From CAZHPA01 sp964533945 (lineage in GTDB: Bacteria > Bacillota > Clostridia > Lachnospirales > WRBF01): 64,000 bases of DNA. Position numbers and translations under genes: made by a program. Positions within the stretch are counted from its first letter, which is position 1, and every line of letters begins with the position of its first letter. The DNA is taken from NCBI GenBank assembly GCA_964533945.1, contig CAZHPA010000005.1:1-64000 (forward strand), given 5' to 3'. Shown in pieces: positions 1 to 8,452 of the stretch. The notes below the pieces were generated by a model. The model saw only the letters and a list, made by a program, of their open reading frames with translations, had not been told where the DNA came from and did no database searches.

Positions 1-106
1 CCCCTTTTTCAATCATTGCTTCATTGGCCATTTTTAAAACTGAAATATTTGCTTGCGTTGAAACATTTGCTTGTGATATACTAATAGACAACGCCGGAAT
101 ATCCAT
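1..106 (-). CDS. yjfB: YjfB-like putative motility protein, C-terminus outside the window
   Basis: Only the first 35 codons are inside the window. The reading frame starts at an ATG (positions 106-104) preceded by an AAGGGGAAG ribosome binding site. The N-terminus MDIPALSISISQANV followed by a Gln/Ala/Val-rich helix and VLKMANEA resembles the short YjfB family of Bacillus and Clostridia, roughly 60-residue proteins whose genes belong to the motility (SigD) regulon in Bacillus. Its exact function is not known. The chemotaxis genes further right fit a motile organism. The family call rests on N-terminal similarity only. Confidence 0.7.
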   Translation of the reverse strand, partial: MDIPALSISISQANVSTQANISVLKMANEAMIEKG

Positions 107-204
107 AAATTAACTTCCCCTTTATTTATATTTTCTAATATTATCGGCAAAAAATCATAAGTTATTTACTAATTTAGTTTAAAAATTTGGAAAGAGGTGC
201 AATA

Positions 205-2550
205 TTGAAAAGGTTTCAAAAATTTAAAGGCTTTGTTTTAGGCAGTGTTTCAACTTTTATTGTTTGCACAGCAATAATACCAACATTTGCGGCAAGCTTG
301 GCTAAAATTGATGCCTACTTTAACTCAGTCAACATTATAATTAATGGTAAAAAGGTTGCAAATATGGATGAAAACTTTAAGTCTCCAAACGGAACTGAAA
401 TACCTTTTAGCATTAATTATAAAGACACGGTATATTTACCAATGCGAAAACTTGGGGAATTATATGAAAAGGAACTTCTTTGGAACGACATAACAAAAAC
501 AGTTGACATAAACGATAAAGATTACGACCCCAACGCAGGCGATGTTAAAGCTGTTGATATGAGAACGAAAATAAGCGAGCCGGGCAAAGGCGTTAGTTCA
601 ACTTTAACAAACCAAAATCATTTCTTCTTCCAAACTAACGCTAACGACGAAATTGTTGTTAATTGGAGAGCGCAAAACATTTCAGGTAAAAAGATAAAAT
701 CTTATAAGCTTGACTTTGTTATATATGACAAAACCGACAAAGAGCTTTTAAAGAAAACTATGACCGTTATTAACGAGCGTGACGCCAATACGTTTGTAAT
801 ATCAAACCTTGGCAAAGTTACAGGCGAAGCATATAAAGTAACGCTAGATACAATAGAACTTGAATACACAGACGGAACAAAAGAGCGTGGCAAATACAAT
901 TATTCAACTACAGTCGAAGCAGGTTCTGCAGCAGATACAACTAAAACTGTTGATATGAGAACAAAAATAAGCGAACCAGGCAAAGGAGTTAGTTCAAGCT
1001 TTGTAAATCAAAACCATTTCTTCTTCCAAGCTAACGCTAACAGTGAAATTGTTGTTAATTGGAGAGCGCAAAACATTTCTGGAAAGAAAATTAAAACATA
1101 TAAGTTAGATTACATAATGTATGATTCAAGCAGCAAAGAAATTGGGAAGAAAACGGTTACAGTCGAAGGAGAATATGACGCTAACACATTTGTAATATCG
1201 AATCTTGGCAAACCAACCGCTAAATGCTACAGAGTTGTTTTAGATACAATAGAGCTTGAATATACAGATGGAGCAAAAGAGCGTGGTAAATACAATCATT
1301 CAACAACAACTACCGAAACTTCAACAGGAGAATCAGCAACCGTTGATATGAGGACAAAAATAAGCGAACCGGGCAGAGGGGTTAGCGCAAGTTACACAAA
1401 TAAAAGCCATTTCTTCTTTGAAACAAATTCATACGATGAAGTTGTTGTTAGCTTTAGAGCGCAAAATATTTCATATAAAACGGTTAAAACGTCATTGCTT
1501 ACATATGTTATGTACGATTCCAGCAATAGAGAAATTGGAAGAAAAACAGTTGAAGCTAAAGGCGAATACTATCCCGACGAATTTAAAGTGTCTAACATAG
1601 GACGCCCAACCAACAGCAGTAATAGATGTTATAAAGTTGCTTTAGAAGCAATTGAGCTTGAATATACAGACGGAACAAAAGAATCGGGAAGTTATGGTTA
1701 TTCAACTACAACTCTTACTTCATCAGGCGGAACTTCAAATGTTGATATGAGGACAAAAATAAGCGCACCGGGAGAAGGTGCTTCAACAAGTTATCAAAAC
1801 CAATATCACTTCTTCTTTCAAACAGATACAGAAGGATTAATTGTTGCAAATTGGAGAGCGAAGAATATTTCCGGTAAAGCAATTAGAAAATACATACTTG
1901 GATTTTCAATGTATGACTCATCAGGAAGGTTAATTGGCGGCAATGATATTGTTGTTGAGGGGGAACGCAACCCTGATACGCTAATAACTGAAGTTATAGG
2001 CTATCCAAGCCAAAATGCAAGATGTGCAACACTTACGTTACGCACGATTGAGCTTGAATATACAGATGGAACAAAAGAACGCGGCAATTATGACTATTCA
2101 ACAACAACAAGTACAGGTTCTATGGTTGAAGATGTTAGATTTGTTAATATGAGGGACAGAATGAGCGCACCCGGTTCAGGCATTTCGCTTCCTTCTTCAA
2201 CTTCCAATTACTTCTATTTCCGCAAAATATCCGACAATTCGGTTGTTGCCGAATGGGCCACAAGAAATATTTCAGGGAAAACTATAAAATCATACACACT
2301 TAGCTATATAATGTATGATAACAGCGGAAGGGAAATTGGAAGAAATACGGTATACATTAAAGGCGAACAACCTTCTGGCTTTATATCTGCAAATTTAGGC
2401 GTTCCATCAAGTGGTAGCGAATGCAATAAAGTTGTTTTAGAAACAATTAAGCTTGAATACACAGACGGAACAAAAGAAAAAGGTTCGTACAACTATGCAA
2501 CGCAATACGTTGAAGGAAGTAACAACGTTTGGCTTGTTACGGCGCTATAA
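205..2550 (+). CDS. Secreted stalk-domain protein with five tandem ~132-residue repeats
   Basis: A 781-residue exported protein of unknown function. The TTG at 205 is chosen because AAAGAGGTG lies 5-6 nt upstream; an upstream in-frame TTG at 187 lacks a ribosome binding site. Residues 1-30 form a signal peptide (basic start, hydrophobic core, cleavage near TFAAS). Residues about 35-110 resemble the copper amine oxidase N-terminal-like stalk domain (GKKV, YLPMRKL, W-N-D-I). Five repeats follow, starting near bases 553, 949, 1342, 1741 and 2143. Each opens with VDMRTKIS-EPG, then HFFF, VVNWRAQNISGK, and closes with ELEYTDGTKERG-Y-YSTT. The repeats look like Ig-type beta-sandwiches, possibly FxLYD/DUF5780-like; that is inference. 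No SLH, sortase or catalytic motif is seen. The second stalk-domain protein at 48361-48963 shares only the N-terminal domain type. Confidence 0.8.
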   Translation: MKRFQKFKGFVLGSVSTFIVCTAIIPTFAASLAKIDAYFNSVNIIINGKKVANMDENFKSPNGTEIPFSINYKDTVYLPMRKLGELYEKELLWNDITKTVDINDKDYDPNAGDVKAVDMRTKISEPGKGVSSTLTNQNHFFFQTNANDEIVVNWRAQNISGKKIKSYKLDFVIYDKTDKELLKKTMTVINERDANTFVISNLGKVTGEAYKVTLDTIELEYTDGTKERGKYNYSTTVEAGSAADTTKTVDMRTKISEPGKGVSSSFVNQNHFFFQANANSEIVVNWRAQNISGKKIKTYKLDYIMYDSSSKEIGKKTVTVEGEYDANTFVISNLGKPTAKCYRVVLDTIELEYTDGAKERGKYNHSTTTTETSTGESATVDMRTKISEPGRGVSASYTNKSHFFFETNSYDEVVVSFRAQNISYKTVKTSLLTYVMYDSSNREIGRKTVEAKGEYYPDEFKVSNIGRPTNSSNRCYKVALEAIELEYTDGTKESGSYGYSTTTLTSSGGTSNVDMRTKISAPGEGASTSYQNQYHFFFQTDTEGLIVANWRAKNISGKAIRKYILGFSMYDSSGRLIGGNDIVVEGERNPDTLITEVIGYPSQNARCATLTLRTIELEYTDGTKERGNYDYSTTTSTGSMVEDVRFVNMRDRMSAPGSGISLPSSTSNYFYFRKISDNSVVAEWATRNISGKTIKSYTLSYIMYDNSGREIGRNTVYIKGEQPSGFISANLGVPSSGSECNKVVLETIKLEYTDGTKEKGSYNYATQYVEGSNNVWLVTAL
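553..2500 (+). repeat. Five in-gene tandem repeats of about 396 bp
   Basis: Direct repeats inside the stalk-domain gene, with periods of 396, 393, 399 and 402 bp measured between the GTTGATATGAG (or GTTAATATGAG) anchors. Copies 1 and 2 are very similar at the DNA level; copy 5 is the most diverged. Confidence 0.85.
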
Positions 2551-2584
2551 ATTATCTAGGGCAAGTTTGTTTAAAATATTAATT

Positions 2585-2625
2585 AAGCCAGCATCACTTT
2601 TTATGTGATGTTGGCTTTTTTATTT
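2585..2625 (+). terminator. Rho-independent terminator of the stalk-domain gene
   Basis: A 13-bp stem (AAGCCAGCATCAC pairing with GTGATGTTGGCTT, one G-U) with a 7-nt loop, followed by a T-rich tract. Confidence 0.9.
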
Positions 2626-2793
2626 TAAGAAATTCAAGGCGATTTTATAAAATTATTTAAATATTAATTTATTTATTAAACTTACGTTATTTAAATGACA
2701 TTTCCATAATACAATATTATTAAAATAATACAACGCTTTAATTCAATTTATCTAATCTATTTAACTTAATTATTTTGGAAGGAGATGTTATTT

Positions 2794-3195
2794 TTGAAAG
2801 AAGACAAAGTAATGTTGGCAGAAGAAAAGCATTCGCAAATTAATGCACTTATTTCAGGGGTTTTAATTGCATATGCAATAACTTGCATTATTTTTATTGG
2901 GTATGCAATGTTACTTACATATTCCTCATTTTCGGGGAAAAATCTTCAGCTTGTTGTAACGTTAACTAGCTTAATTTCTGTCATTGTTGCAGGCTTCGAT
3001 TCGGCAAAAGGAGCAGCAAGCAAAGGTTGGCTTTGGGGAATTATAGCCGGGCTTATTTATGCAATAATTTTAGCTGCAATTGGTATATTTATAAATGGCG
3101 GCTTTGCAATTGACTCAAAAACTATAACGCTATTTATTTTATCTGTTGCTGGCGGAGGGCTTGGAGGTGTTTTAGGAATTAATTTTAAAAAGTAA
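2794..3195 (+). CDS. Small membrane protein, TIGR04086/DUF3792 type
   Basis: A 133-residue integral membrane protein of unknown function. The TTG at 2794 follows GGAAGGAGATG at good distance; the ATG at 2785 lies within that ribosome binding site and is an unlikely start. Four hydrophobic segments are visible: about residues 20-43, 54-70, 80-102 and 112-130. Charged residues are few, and glycine-rich stretches (AGGGLGGVLG) fill the last segment. Length, topology and the SAKGAASKGWLWG connector match the TIGR04086 family of Clostridia. It is a single gene between two terminators. Confidence 0.7.
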   Translation: MKEDKVMLAEEKHSQINALISGVLIAYAITCIIFIGYAMLLTYSSFSGKNLQLVVTLTSLISVIVAGFDSAKGAASKGWLWGIIAGLIYAIILAAIGIFINGGFAIDSKTITLFILSVAGGGLGGVLGINFKK

Positions 3196-3201
3196 ACTTT
3201 T

Positions 3202-3237
3202 ACTCCCTGTGGTTAAAAACCAAGGGAGTTGTTTTTT
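3202..3237 (+). terminator. Rho-independent terminator
   Basis: The stem ACTCCCT/AGGGAGT is extended by GGTT/AACC across a short A-rich loop, followed by TTGTTTTTT. Confidence 0.85.
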
Positions 3238-3311
3238 GAAAATGCTTGCGCATTGTAATACTTTATGATAAATTTGTTATATATTTAAAGCTAAAAACAG
3301 GAGGTATTTTA

Positions 3312-4133
3312 ATGGCAAGCAAATCAATTACTAATCAGTTTATTATAGAAGTTATGGAAAAATTATCGCCTCCCAATTTAGCCGATGATTGGGATAACGT
3401 TGGGCTTTTAGTTGGACATGTTTCAGGAAAGGTTTCAAAAATATTTGTTGCGCTTGACCTAACACTAGATGTTTTAGAAGAAGCAAAAGCACTTAAAGTT
3501 GACACAATTATAACTCATCACCCAATTATGCGTAAGCCCCTTTTAAAAATTACAGACGAAACAATTGCAAGCAAAAAAATAATTGAATTAATTAAACATA
3601 ACATTTCGCTATATTCGGCACATACAAATTTCGATGCTGCAGTTGGGGGCACAAATGATATTTTATTTAAAACGCTTCGGCTTTTAGAAGAAAGTAAGCA
3701 AGTTCTGCTTCAAAATAATGTTAACTCATTTGGAATGGGTAGAGTTGGGAATTTACCTAAAGAAATGAAGCTTTCAGAATTTATTTGTTTTGTAAAAGAA
3801 AAACTTAATTTAGAAAACGTTTCGTATGTTGGAAACTGTGAAAAAGTTATAAAGCGTGTAGCACTATGCACAGGAGGAACGGCAAAGACAGAATTTTTTA
3901 AAGCAGCAATTAAAAACAATTGTGATGCTTATGTTTGCGGCGATTTAACATATCATTTTGCAAGCGAAGCAGAAGAGCTTGGGCTTTGCGTTATTGATGC
4001 AACGCATTTTTCAACAGAAATTTTATTTATTGATGAAGTTTGCCGATATATTAAAGATGAAGCCGAAAAAATTGGGGCAGAAATTGAAGTTATAGCCTCA
4101 AAAGCCAGCAAGTCACCAATTTTGCAAATTTAA
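3312..4133 (+). CDS. Nif3-like dinuclear metal centre protein (YqfO family)
   Basis: A 273-residue cytoplasmic protein of the Nif3/YqfO/YbgI family, which bind two metal ions in a toroidal assembly and often neighbour rpoD or trmK in Firmicutes; the biochemical role is unsettled. The ATG at 3312 has GGAGGT 6 nt upstream; the frame stays open 22 codons further up, without a start signal. Metal-ligand motifs are visible: THHP near residue 70, SAHTNFDAA near residue 98, and H-FSTE near residue 235. The protein lacks the PII-like insert of the longer ~370-residue homologues. It stands alone here, without trmK beside it. Confidence 0.88.
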   Translation: MASKSITNQFIIEVMEKLSPPNLADDWDNVGLLVGHVSGKVSKIFVALDLTLDVLEEAKALKVDTIITHHPIMRKPLLKITDETIASKKIIELIKHNISLYSAHTNFDAAVGGTNDILFKTLRLLEESKQVLLQNNVNSFGMGRVGNLPKEMKLSEFICFVKEKLNLENVSYVGNCEKVIKRVALCTGGTAKTEFFKAAIKNNCDAYVCGDLTYHFASEAEELGLCVIDATHFSTEILFIDEVCRYIKDEAEKIGAEIEVIASKASKSPILQI

Positions 4134-4179
4134 AGCTTCTGGAATTAAAGCCAAATAAAATAAAAATAACTTCTAAAGC

Positions 4180-4215
4180 AGTCGCCTTATAAAATTTTGG
4201 CGGCTATTTTGTAAT
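4180..4215 (+). terminator. Probable terminator after the Nif3-like gene
   Basis: AGTCGCC pairs with GGCGGCT (one G-U) across a 12-nt loop, followed by ATTTTGTAATTTT. The stem is short. Confidence 0.55.
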
Positions 4216-4404
4216 TTTGAAATCAAATTCTAAAACTTACAGTTTCGGCTTGATTTCTGTTAAATTTAGCAATATAATTAAGTTGCGAGAAATAAGAAAG
4301 GAGGCTAACATTATAATTGGTGCTTTAAGCAATATAAATAATAAAGCTTGCAAACTTTAATTTAACTTAATTAAGTTTGTAAAAGAATAATGGGGATAAT
4401 TAAA

Positions 4405-6663
4405 ATGAATTGGTATAGAAATTTAAAAATTAAATCAAAGCTTTTGGTAAGTTTTACAATGGTAATTATTGTTTCAATTGTAATGGTGGCTTTTGGCGTT
4501 ATGGCTATGCGTAATCTAGGTGAACGTTATAGAATATTAATTGATGGTCCAATAAATTCAAGAACTTCTGTAATTTCTGCTGAAAGAAACTACACGAAAG
4601 CTCGCCTAAGCTTACTTAATATTGCTGCGCATACAAATGACAAAGAACAAATTAACTTAAACAAAGAAGACTTTAACAATTGCATCAGCGAAACAATAAA
4701 TGAATTAAATAACTATAAAAATGCAATAGGTGTTCACTACTTACTAAAAGAAGATTTTGTTAAAGAACAAAATGTTTGGGCAGATAATATAATTTCTGAA
4801 ATAAGTAGTAATTACGCTCCTTTATATAACGATGTTGTTGCAAATGCTTTAGATAATAATGGCGAAAAAGCTTTGGAAATTATTTCAGAAGGCACTAAAA
4901 TTGCAAGCCACATTAACGCTGAACTAGATAATAAAATTATTGAATTAAAACAATTATCAGACTACTGGACACACAGAACACTGCTTTTTGAAGATGCTTC
5001 CCATGTATTTATGAATGTATTTTCTGGGTTTTTAACAACGATAACTATTTTAATAACACTTTACATAGCAAAAGTTATTACTAAACCTATTAAGCAATTA
5101 ATGTCATATGCTAAAAATGTTGTTGATGGCAATTTTGGCAATACGATAGCAATTAATGCTAAAACTAATGATGAAATTGGTCAACTTTCAAATATTATAG
5201 CTAGCATGGTTGAAACATTTGAAGCAATAATAGACGAAGTTGCAACAGTTCATGATGAACTTAACAAAGGAAATATTGATGCACAGCTTAATTCCCAAGA
5301 TTTTAATGGAAGATATAAAGATATTATTAATTCTATTAACGACATAATTACAACTTTTAATAACGACATGCTAAAAGTTTTAGAATATATAAACAACATA
5401 GGCGACGGCACTTTTGAGTTTGAAGTAGCTAAATATCCCGGAAAAAAAATTATTCTAACTAACACCATAACTAACGTTCAAGATAATTTAAAGTATGTTT
5501 CTAAAGAACTTAATAACCTTATAAAACTAATTATAGCCGGCAACCTTAATGCCAAAATTGAAACTGGGCAATATAAGGGAGATTGGAAAAATATTATGGA
5601 ATCCCTTAATTCACTAATTGCCGCAATATCTGCTCCGGTAAATCAAATACAATATGTTTTGTCTAAAATTGAAGATGGAGATTTTACAGCCGAAATAAAC
5701 GGGGAATATGAGGGCGACTTTGCTATTATGAAAAATAGCTTTAATCAAATGACAAAAGAAATTGGTTCTTATATAGGTGAAATAAGTGAAGTTTTAAAAG
5801 ATGTTTCAAGCGGTAATTTAAAAAATGGAATTATGCGAAACTATGTTGGGCAATTTAATCAAATAAAACTTTCAATTAATAACATAATTAGCACACTAAG
5901 TAAAGTTATTTCAGACATAAGCGTTTCATCTAACACTGTTTTAGTTGGAGCCAAACAAATTTCAACAAGTTCTATTGATTTAGCTGATGGAGCATCAAAA
6001 CAAACCGAATCCATTCAACAATTAATGTCATCAATTAACATAATTAATGAAAAAATACAATTAAATGCCGATAATTCACAAATTGCAAACGAGCTATCTC
6101 ATAATTCTATGAGAAATGCACGCTCAGGAAATGAAGATATGAGGCGGTTGTTGCTATCTATAGAAGGGATTAAAGAATCTTCACATAACATATCAAAAGT
6201 AACAAAAGCTATTGAAGACATTGCTTTTCAAATAAATTTGCTTGCCCTTAATGCTGCCATTGAAGCAGCACGAGCTGGGCAATTTGGCAAAGGATTTTCT
6301 GTTGTTGCTGAAGAAGTTCGCAATCTTTCAGTTAGAAGCCAAGAAGCTGTTGGCGAAACTGCCGCTTTAATTGATGAATCTATTAAGAAAGTTGACGACG
6401 GTGCAAAATTGGCAAATATAACAGCATCGGCATTAAGTACAATTATCAACGATGTAAATTCTGTTTCTGAAATGATAGACAGTATATTTAATTCAACCAA
6501 AGAACAAGCAGGGGCAATTAACTTAGTTAATGATGAAATTATGGAAATATCATCTGTTGTGCAAAATAATTCTGCTGCTTCTGAACAAGCTGCAGCAGCT
6601 TCAGAAGAACTTGTAAGTCAATCGGGTGTATTATCAGGCATGGTTTCATATTTTACAATTTAA
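4405..6663 (+). CDS. Methyl-accepting chemotaxis protein with a poly-HAMP linker
   Basis: A 752-residue transmembrane chemoreceptor that would control CheA through CheW. The ATG at 4405 is preferred (GGGGA upstream, typical MNWYRNLKIKSKLL start); the ATG at 4390 is possible. TM1 spans about residues 15-36 and TM2 about 200-222, bracketing a mostly helical four-helix-bundle-type sensor. A HAMP domain follows TM2. Residues about 275-500 then contain at least three or four further HAMP-like units, recognised by the recurring GN(I/L)-x-F-G-Y pattern followed by SIN-I. The signalling domain runs from about 505 to the end, with the invariant tip NLLALNAAIEAARAG near residue 610. No CheW-binding pentapeptide is seen at the end. 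The ligand cannot be told from the sequence. Confidence 0.93.
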   Translation: MNWYRNLKIKSKLLVSFTMVIIVSIVMVAFGVMAMRNLGERYRILIDGPINSRTSVISAERNYTKARLSLLNIAAHTNDKEQINLNKEDFNNCISETINELNNYKNAIGVHYLLKEDFVKEQNVWADNIISEISSNYAPLYNDVVANALDNNGEKALEIISEGTKIASHINAELDNKIIELKQLSDYWTHRTLLFEDASHVFMNVFSGFLTTITILITLYIAKVITKPIKQLMSYAKNVVDGNFGNTIAINAKTNDEIGQLSNIIASMVETFEAIIDEVATVHDELNKGNIDAQLNSQDFNGRYKDIINSINDIITTFNNDMLKVLEYINNIGDGTFEFEVAKYPGKKIILTNTITNVQDNLKYVSKELNNLIKLIIAGNLNAKIETGQYKGDWKNIMESLNSLIAAISAPVNQIQYVLSKIEDGDFTAEINGEYEGDFAIMKNSFNQMTKEIGSYIGEISEVLKDVSSGNLKNGIMRNYVGQFNQIKLSINNIISTLSKVISDISVSSNTVLVGAKQISTSSIDLADGASKQTESIQQLMSSINIINEKIQLNADNSQIANELSHNSMRNARSGNEDMRRLLLSIEGIKESSHNISKVTKAIEDIAFQINLLALNAAIEAARAGQFGKGFSVVAEEVRNLSVRSQEAVGETAALIDESIKKVDDGAKLANITASALSTIINDVNSVSEMIDSIFNSTKEQAGAINLVNDEIMEISSVVQNNSAASEQAAAASEELVSQSGVLSGMVSYFTI

Positions 6664-6690
6664 TTGATATAAGCTAATTAAAATTAGAAA

Positions 6691-6735
6691 AAGGATTGAA
6701 CCCTATATTAAATAGGATTCAATCCTTGAATTTTT
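6691..6735 (+). terminator. Rho-independent terminator after the chemoreceptor
   Basis: Sixteen-base arms (6691-6706 and 6712-6727) pair with one mismatch, followed by GAATTTTTG. It lies between two genes that converge and may act both ways. Confidence 0.8.
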
Positions 6736-6794
6736 GAATCTTGGCTTAATTATAAACGCCTATTTCTTTTATCTGACTTAAAATTTTAGTTATA

Positions 6795-7049
6795 TTATTT
6801 TATTGAAGAAACCCCTGAAGCCATACCTGAACTTGATGTCATTCCTGATTGTCCTGCCATTTGGCGTTCTTGAGCTTCAATCATTTTTTTAACCATATAA
6901 CCGCCAACATAACCGTTTTGTGCGGAAGTTAAATCTCCGTTATAACCTTGTTTTAGTGGAACACCAATTTCATTTGCAACCTCAAATTTAAATTGGTTTA
7001 ATGCTTCACGAGCTTGTGGAACTGCTTTTTTACCTGTATTGTTGCTCAT
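6795..7049 (-). CDS. Small acid-soluble spore protein, alpha/beta type
   Basis: An 84-residue spore DNA-binding protein. Alpha/beta SASPs coat DNA in the forespore and protect it from UV and heat, and are degraded at germination by the GPR protease. The family core is intact: KFEVANEIGV (with the FE-A-E protease site), then GYNGDLTSAQNGYVGGYMVKKM. The tail is rich in Gly, Ser and Met. GGAGGT lies just upstream of the ATG. Expression is expected from a SigG promoter; I could not identify one with confidence in 7050-7200. An inverted repeat at 7099-7119 lies about 50 bp upstream. This gene is the clearest sign of an endospore former. Confidence 0.95.
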   Translation of the reverse strand: MSNNTGKKAVPQAREALNQFKFEVANEIGVPLKQGYNGDLTSAQNGYVGGYMVKKMIEAQERQMAGQSGMTSSSGMASGVSSIK

Positions 7050-7296
7050 TTCAATTACCTCCTTTGTTCTTTTTATTTTAATATATCTGCCTATTTAAAG
7101 TAGTCTTAAAGACTGCTTAATTTTTTTAAGGTTATATAGTTTCCTTTTAATTTTTTAATTAAAGAAAACAATTTTTAAGTTAGTAAAGTTATTGCATTGG
7201 TGTTACAATAGTATTATAACCTTTAGGTTAATATTTATTAGAGGTAATTTTAACCGATAATTTTTTTGAAGAAGTATTTTTGATTATTAAAAATGT

Positions 7297-7788
7297 CTAC
7301 CATTTATAATGATGTAATTGTCCTTCGGTTAAAAGATTTGAAAAATTGTTTTGGCGCAATGCTTCAAACAAAATAACAGCAACACTTATTGATAAATTTA
7401 AAGAACGTTTATTATGTTTCATTGGAATCCTTAAACTGTTTTTTTCATATTTTAATAATATTTCTTCCGGAATACCAGCGCTTTCTTTGCCAAACATAAC
7501 AAAACAGTTTTGCTTATATTCAACTTCTGAATAAATATGTTTAGCTTTTGTAGTTGCCATAAAAATTTGAGGGTTGTTGTTAACTTCAAGAAAATGGTTA
7601 AAATTATCATAGCAAAATAATTCTAATTCATTCCAATAGTCAAGCCCCGAACGCCTAACAGCTTTTTCTGTTATTTCAAACCCAAGAGGCTTTATTAAGT
7701 GCAATTTAGCACCAACGGCAACACAAGTTCTGCCAATATTTCCTGTGTTTTGCGGTATTTCCGGTTCGTGCAAAACAATGTTTAACAA
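7297..7788 (-). CDS. trmL: tRNA (cytidine/uridine-34 2'-O)-methyltransferase TrmL
   Basis: A 163-residue SPOUT-class RNA methyltransferase that methylates the wobble ribose of tRNA-Leu isoacceptors using S-adenosylmethionine. The N-terminal signature EPEIPQNTGNIGRTC, the middle FGKESAGIPEEIL and the C-terminal knot RSLNLSISVAVILFEALRQ are all present, and the length is normal for TrmL/YibK/CspR. It starts with TTG at 7788. Its ribosome binding site GGAGTG overlaps the stop codon of cheX, so the two genes are probably translated together. Confidence 0.93.
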   Translation of the reverse strand: MLNIVLHEPEIPQNTGNIGRTCVAVGAKLHLIKPLGFEITEKAVRRSGLDYWNELELFCYDNFNHFLEVNNNPQIFMATTKAKHIYSEVEYKQNCFVMFGKESAGIPEEILLKYEKNSLRIPMKHNKRSLNLSISVAVILFEALRQNNFSNLLTEGQLHHYKW

Positions 7789-7794
7789 AAAATT

Positions 7795-8265
7795 TCACTC
7801 CATAATTAAAATATCAATTTTAAAAAAGTTACCATCTGTAAACTTTAAAGGTATGCAGATTATTTTACTTTCTGGTTTAATAAAAGCAAATGTTGCTTCT
7901 GTTGCGTTTAAATTAAAAATAGGAGGCGTAATATCAACAGATATACCTTTTGATGCAATTAAAGTTGCAACGGTTCCTGAAATCATATTACCAAGCTCCG
8001 AAAGAGCACTTTTAGACATATCATCAAGAGCCTGAACAGGCATTCCAAACATCATCTTTGAAGCAATTTTTAAAGCAATATTTTCGTTCATATTAAAAAT
8101 AACATTTCCGTTAATATCACCTTTAATTCCTATAGAAATTGAAATAACTTCACAACTATACGGTTTTTGCTTTAAGGCTAGTCCTCCTAAAGTTGTACTT
8201 TCTCCAAACGAGGAAAGTATAGTCTGTGCACCTTGAATAAATGGGTTAATATATTCGGCTTTCAT
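7795..8265 (-). CDS. cheX: Chemotaxis CheY-P phosphatase CheX
   Basis: A 156-residue cytoplasmic protein of the CheX/CheC/FliY phosphatase group, which dephosphorylates CheY-P and resets the motor signal. The helix with the catalytic pattern E-x-x-N is present as LSELGNMISG near residue 92, once only, as in CheX. ATG 8265 is chosen because AAGGTGG lies 6 nt upstream; the in-frame TTG at 8271 abuts that site. It is divergent from the soluble receptor gene at 8453, which also belongs to chemotaxis. Confidence 0.85.
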   Translation of the reverse strand: MKAEYINPFIQGAQTILSSFGESTTLGGLALKQKPYSCEVISISIGIKGDINGNVIFNMNENIALKIASKMMFGMPVQALDDMSKSALSELGNMISGTVATLIASKGISVDITPPIFNLNATEATFAFIKPESKIICIPLKFTDGNFFKIDILIME

Positions 8266-8392
8266 AAACAACCACCTTAGCTATAGCATATAAGGATAGT
8301 TTAACAAATTTTTCGGTTTCTTTCAACTATATTTTAGTTATATAAATAGACTAAGTTTCTAAAAAGCGGCATAACTTCCTTAGCTTGCATTC

Positions 8393-8421
8393 TTGACATA
8401 AATATTAATTAGCTTTAATAT
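8393..8421 (+). promoter_or_regulatory. SigA-type promoter of the soluble receptor gene
   Basis: TTGACA at 8393-8398, a 17-bp spacer, and TAATAT at 8416-8421, about 30 bp upstream of the start codon. Confidence 0.75.
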
Positions 8422-8452
8422 AAAGATAAATAACTAAGTTGGAGGCTTTTTT

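Noticed and set aside
4216..4404. Possible c-di-GMP riboswitch in the leader of the chemoreceptor gene
   Set aside because: The conserved GEMM-type core sequences are absent. A GAAAGGAGG at about 4299 is followed only by a three-codon frame.
7099..7119. Inverted repeat upstream of the spore protein with a T-run on the plus strand
   Set aside because: It looks like a terminator for the plus strand, but no plus-strand gene precedes it; operator or antisense roles cannot be told apart from sequence.
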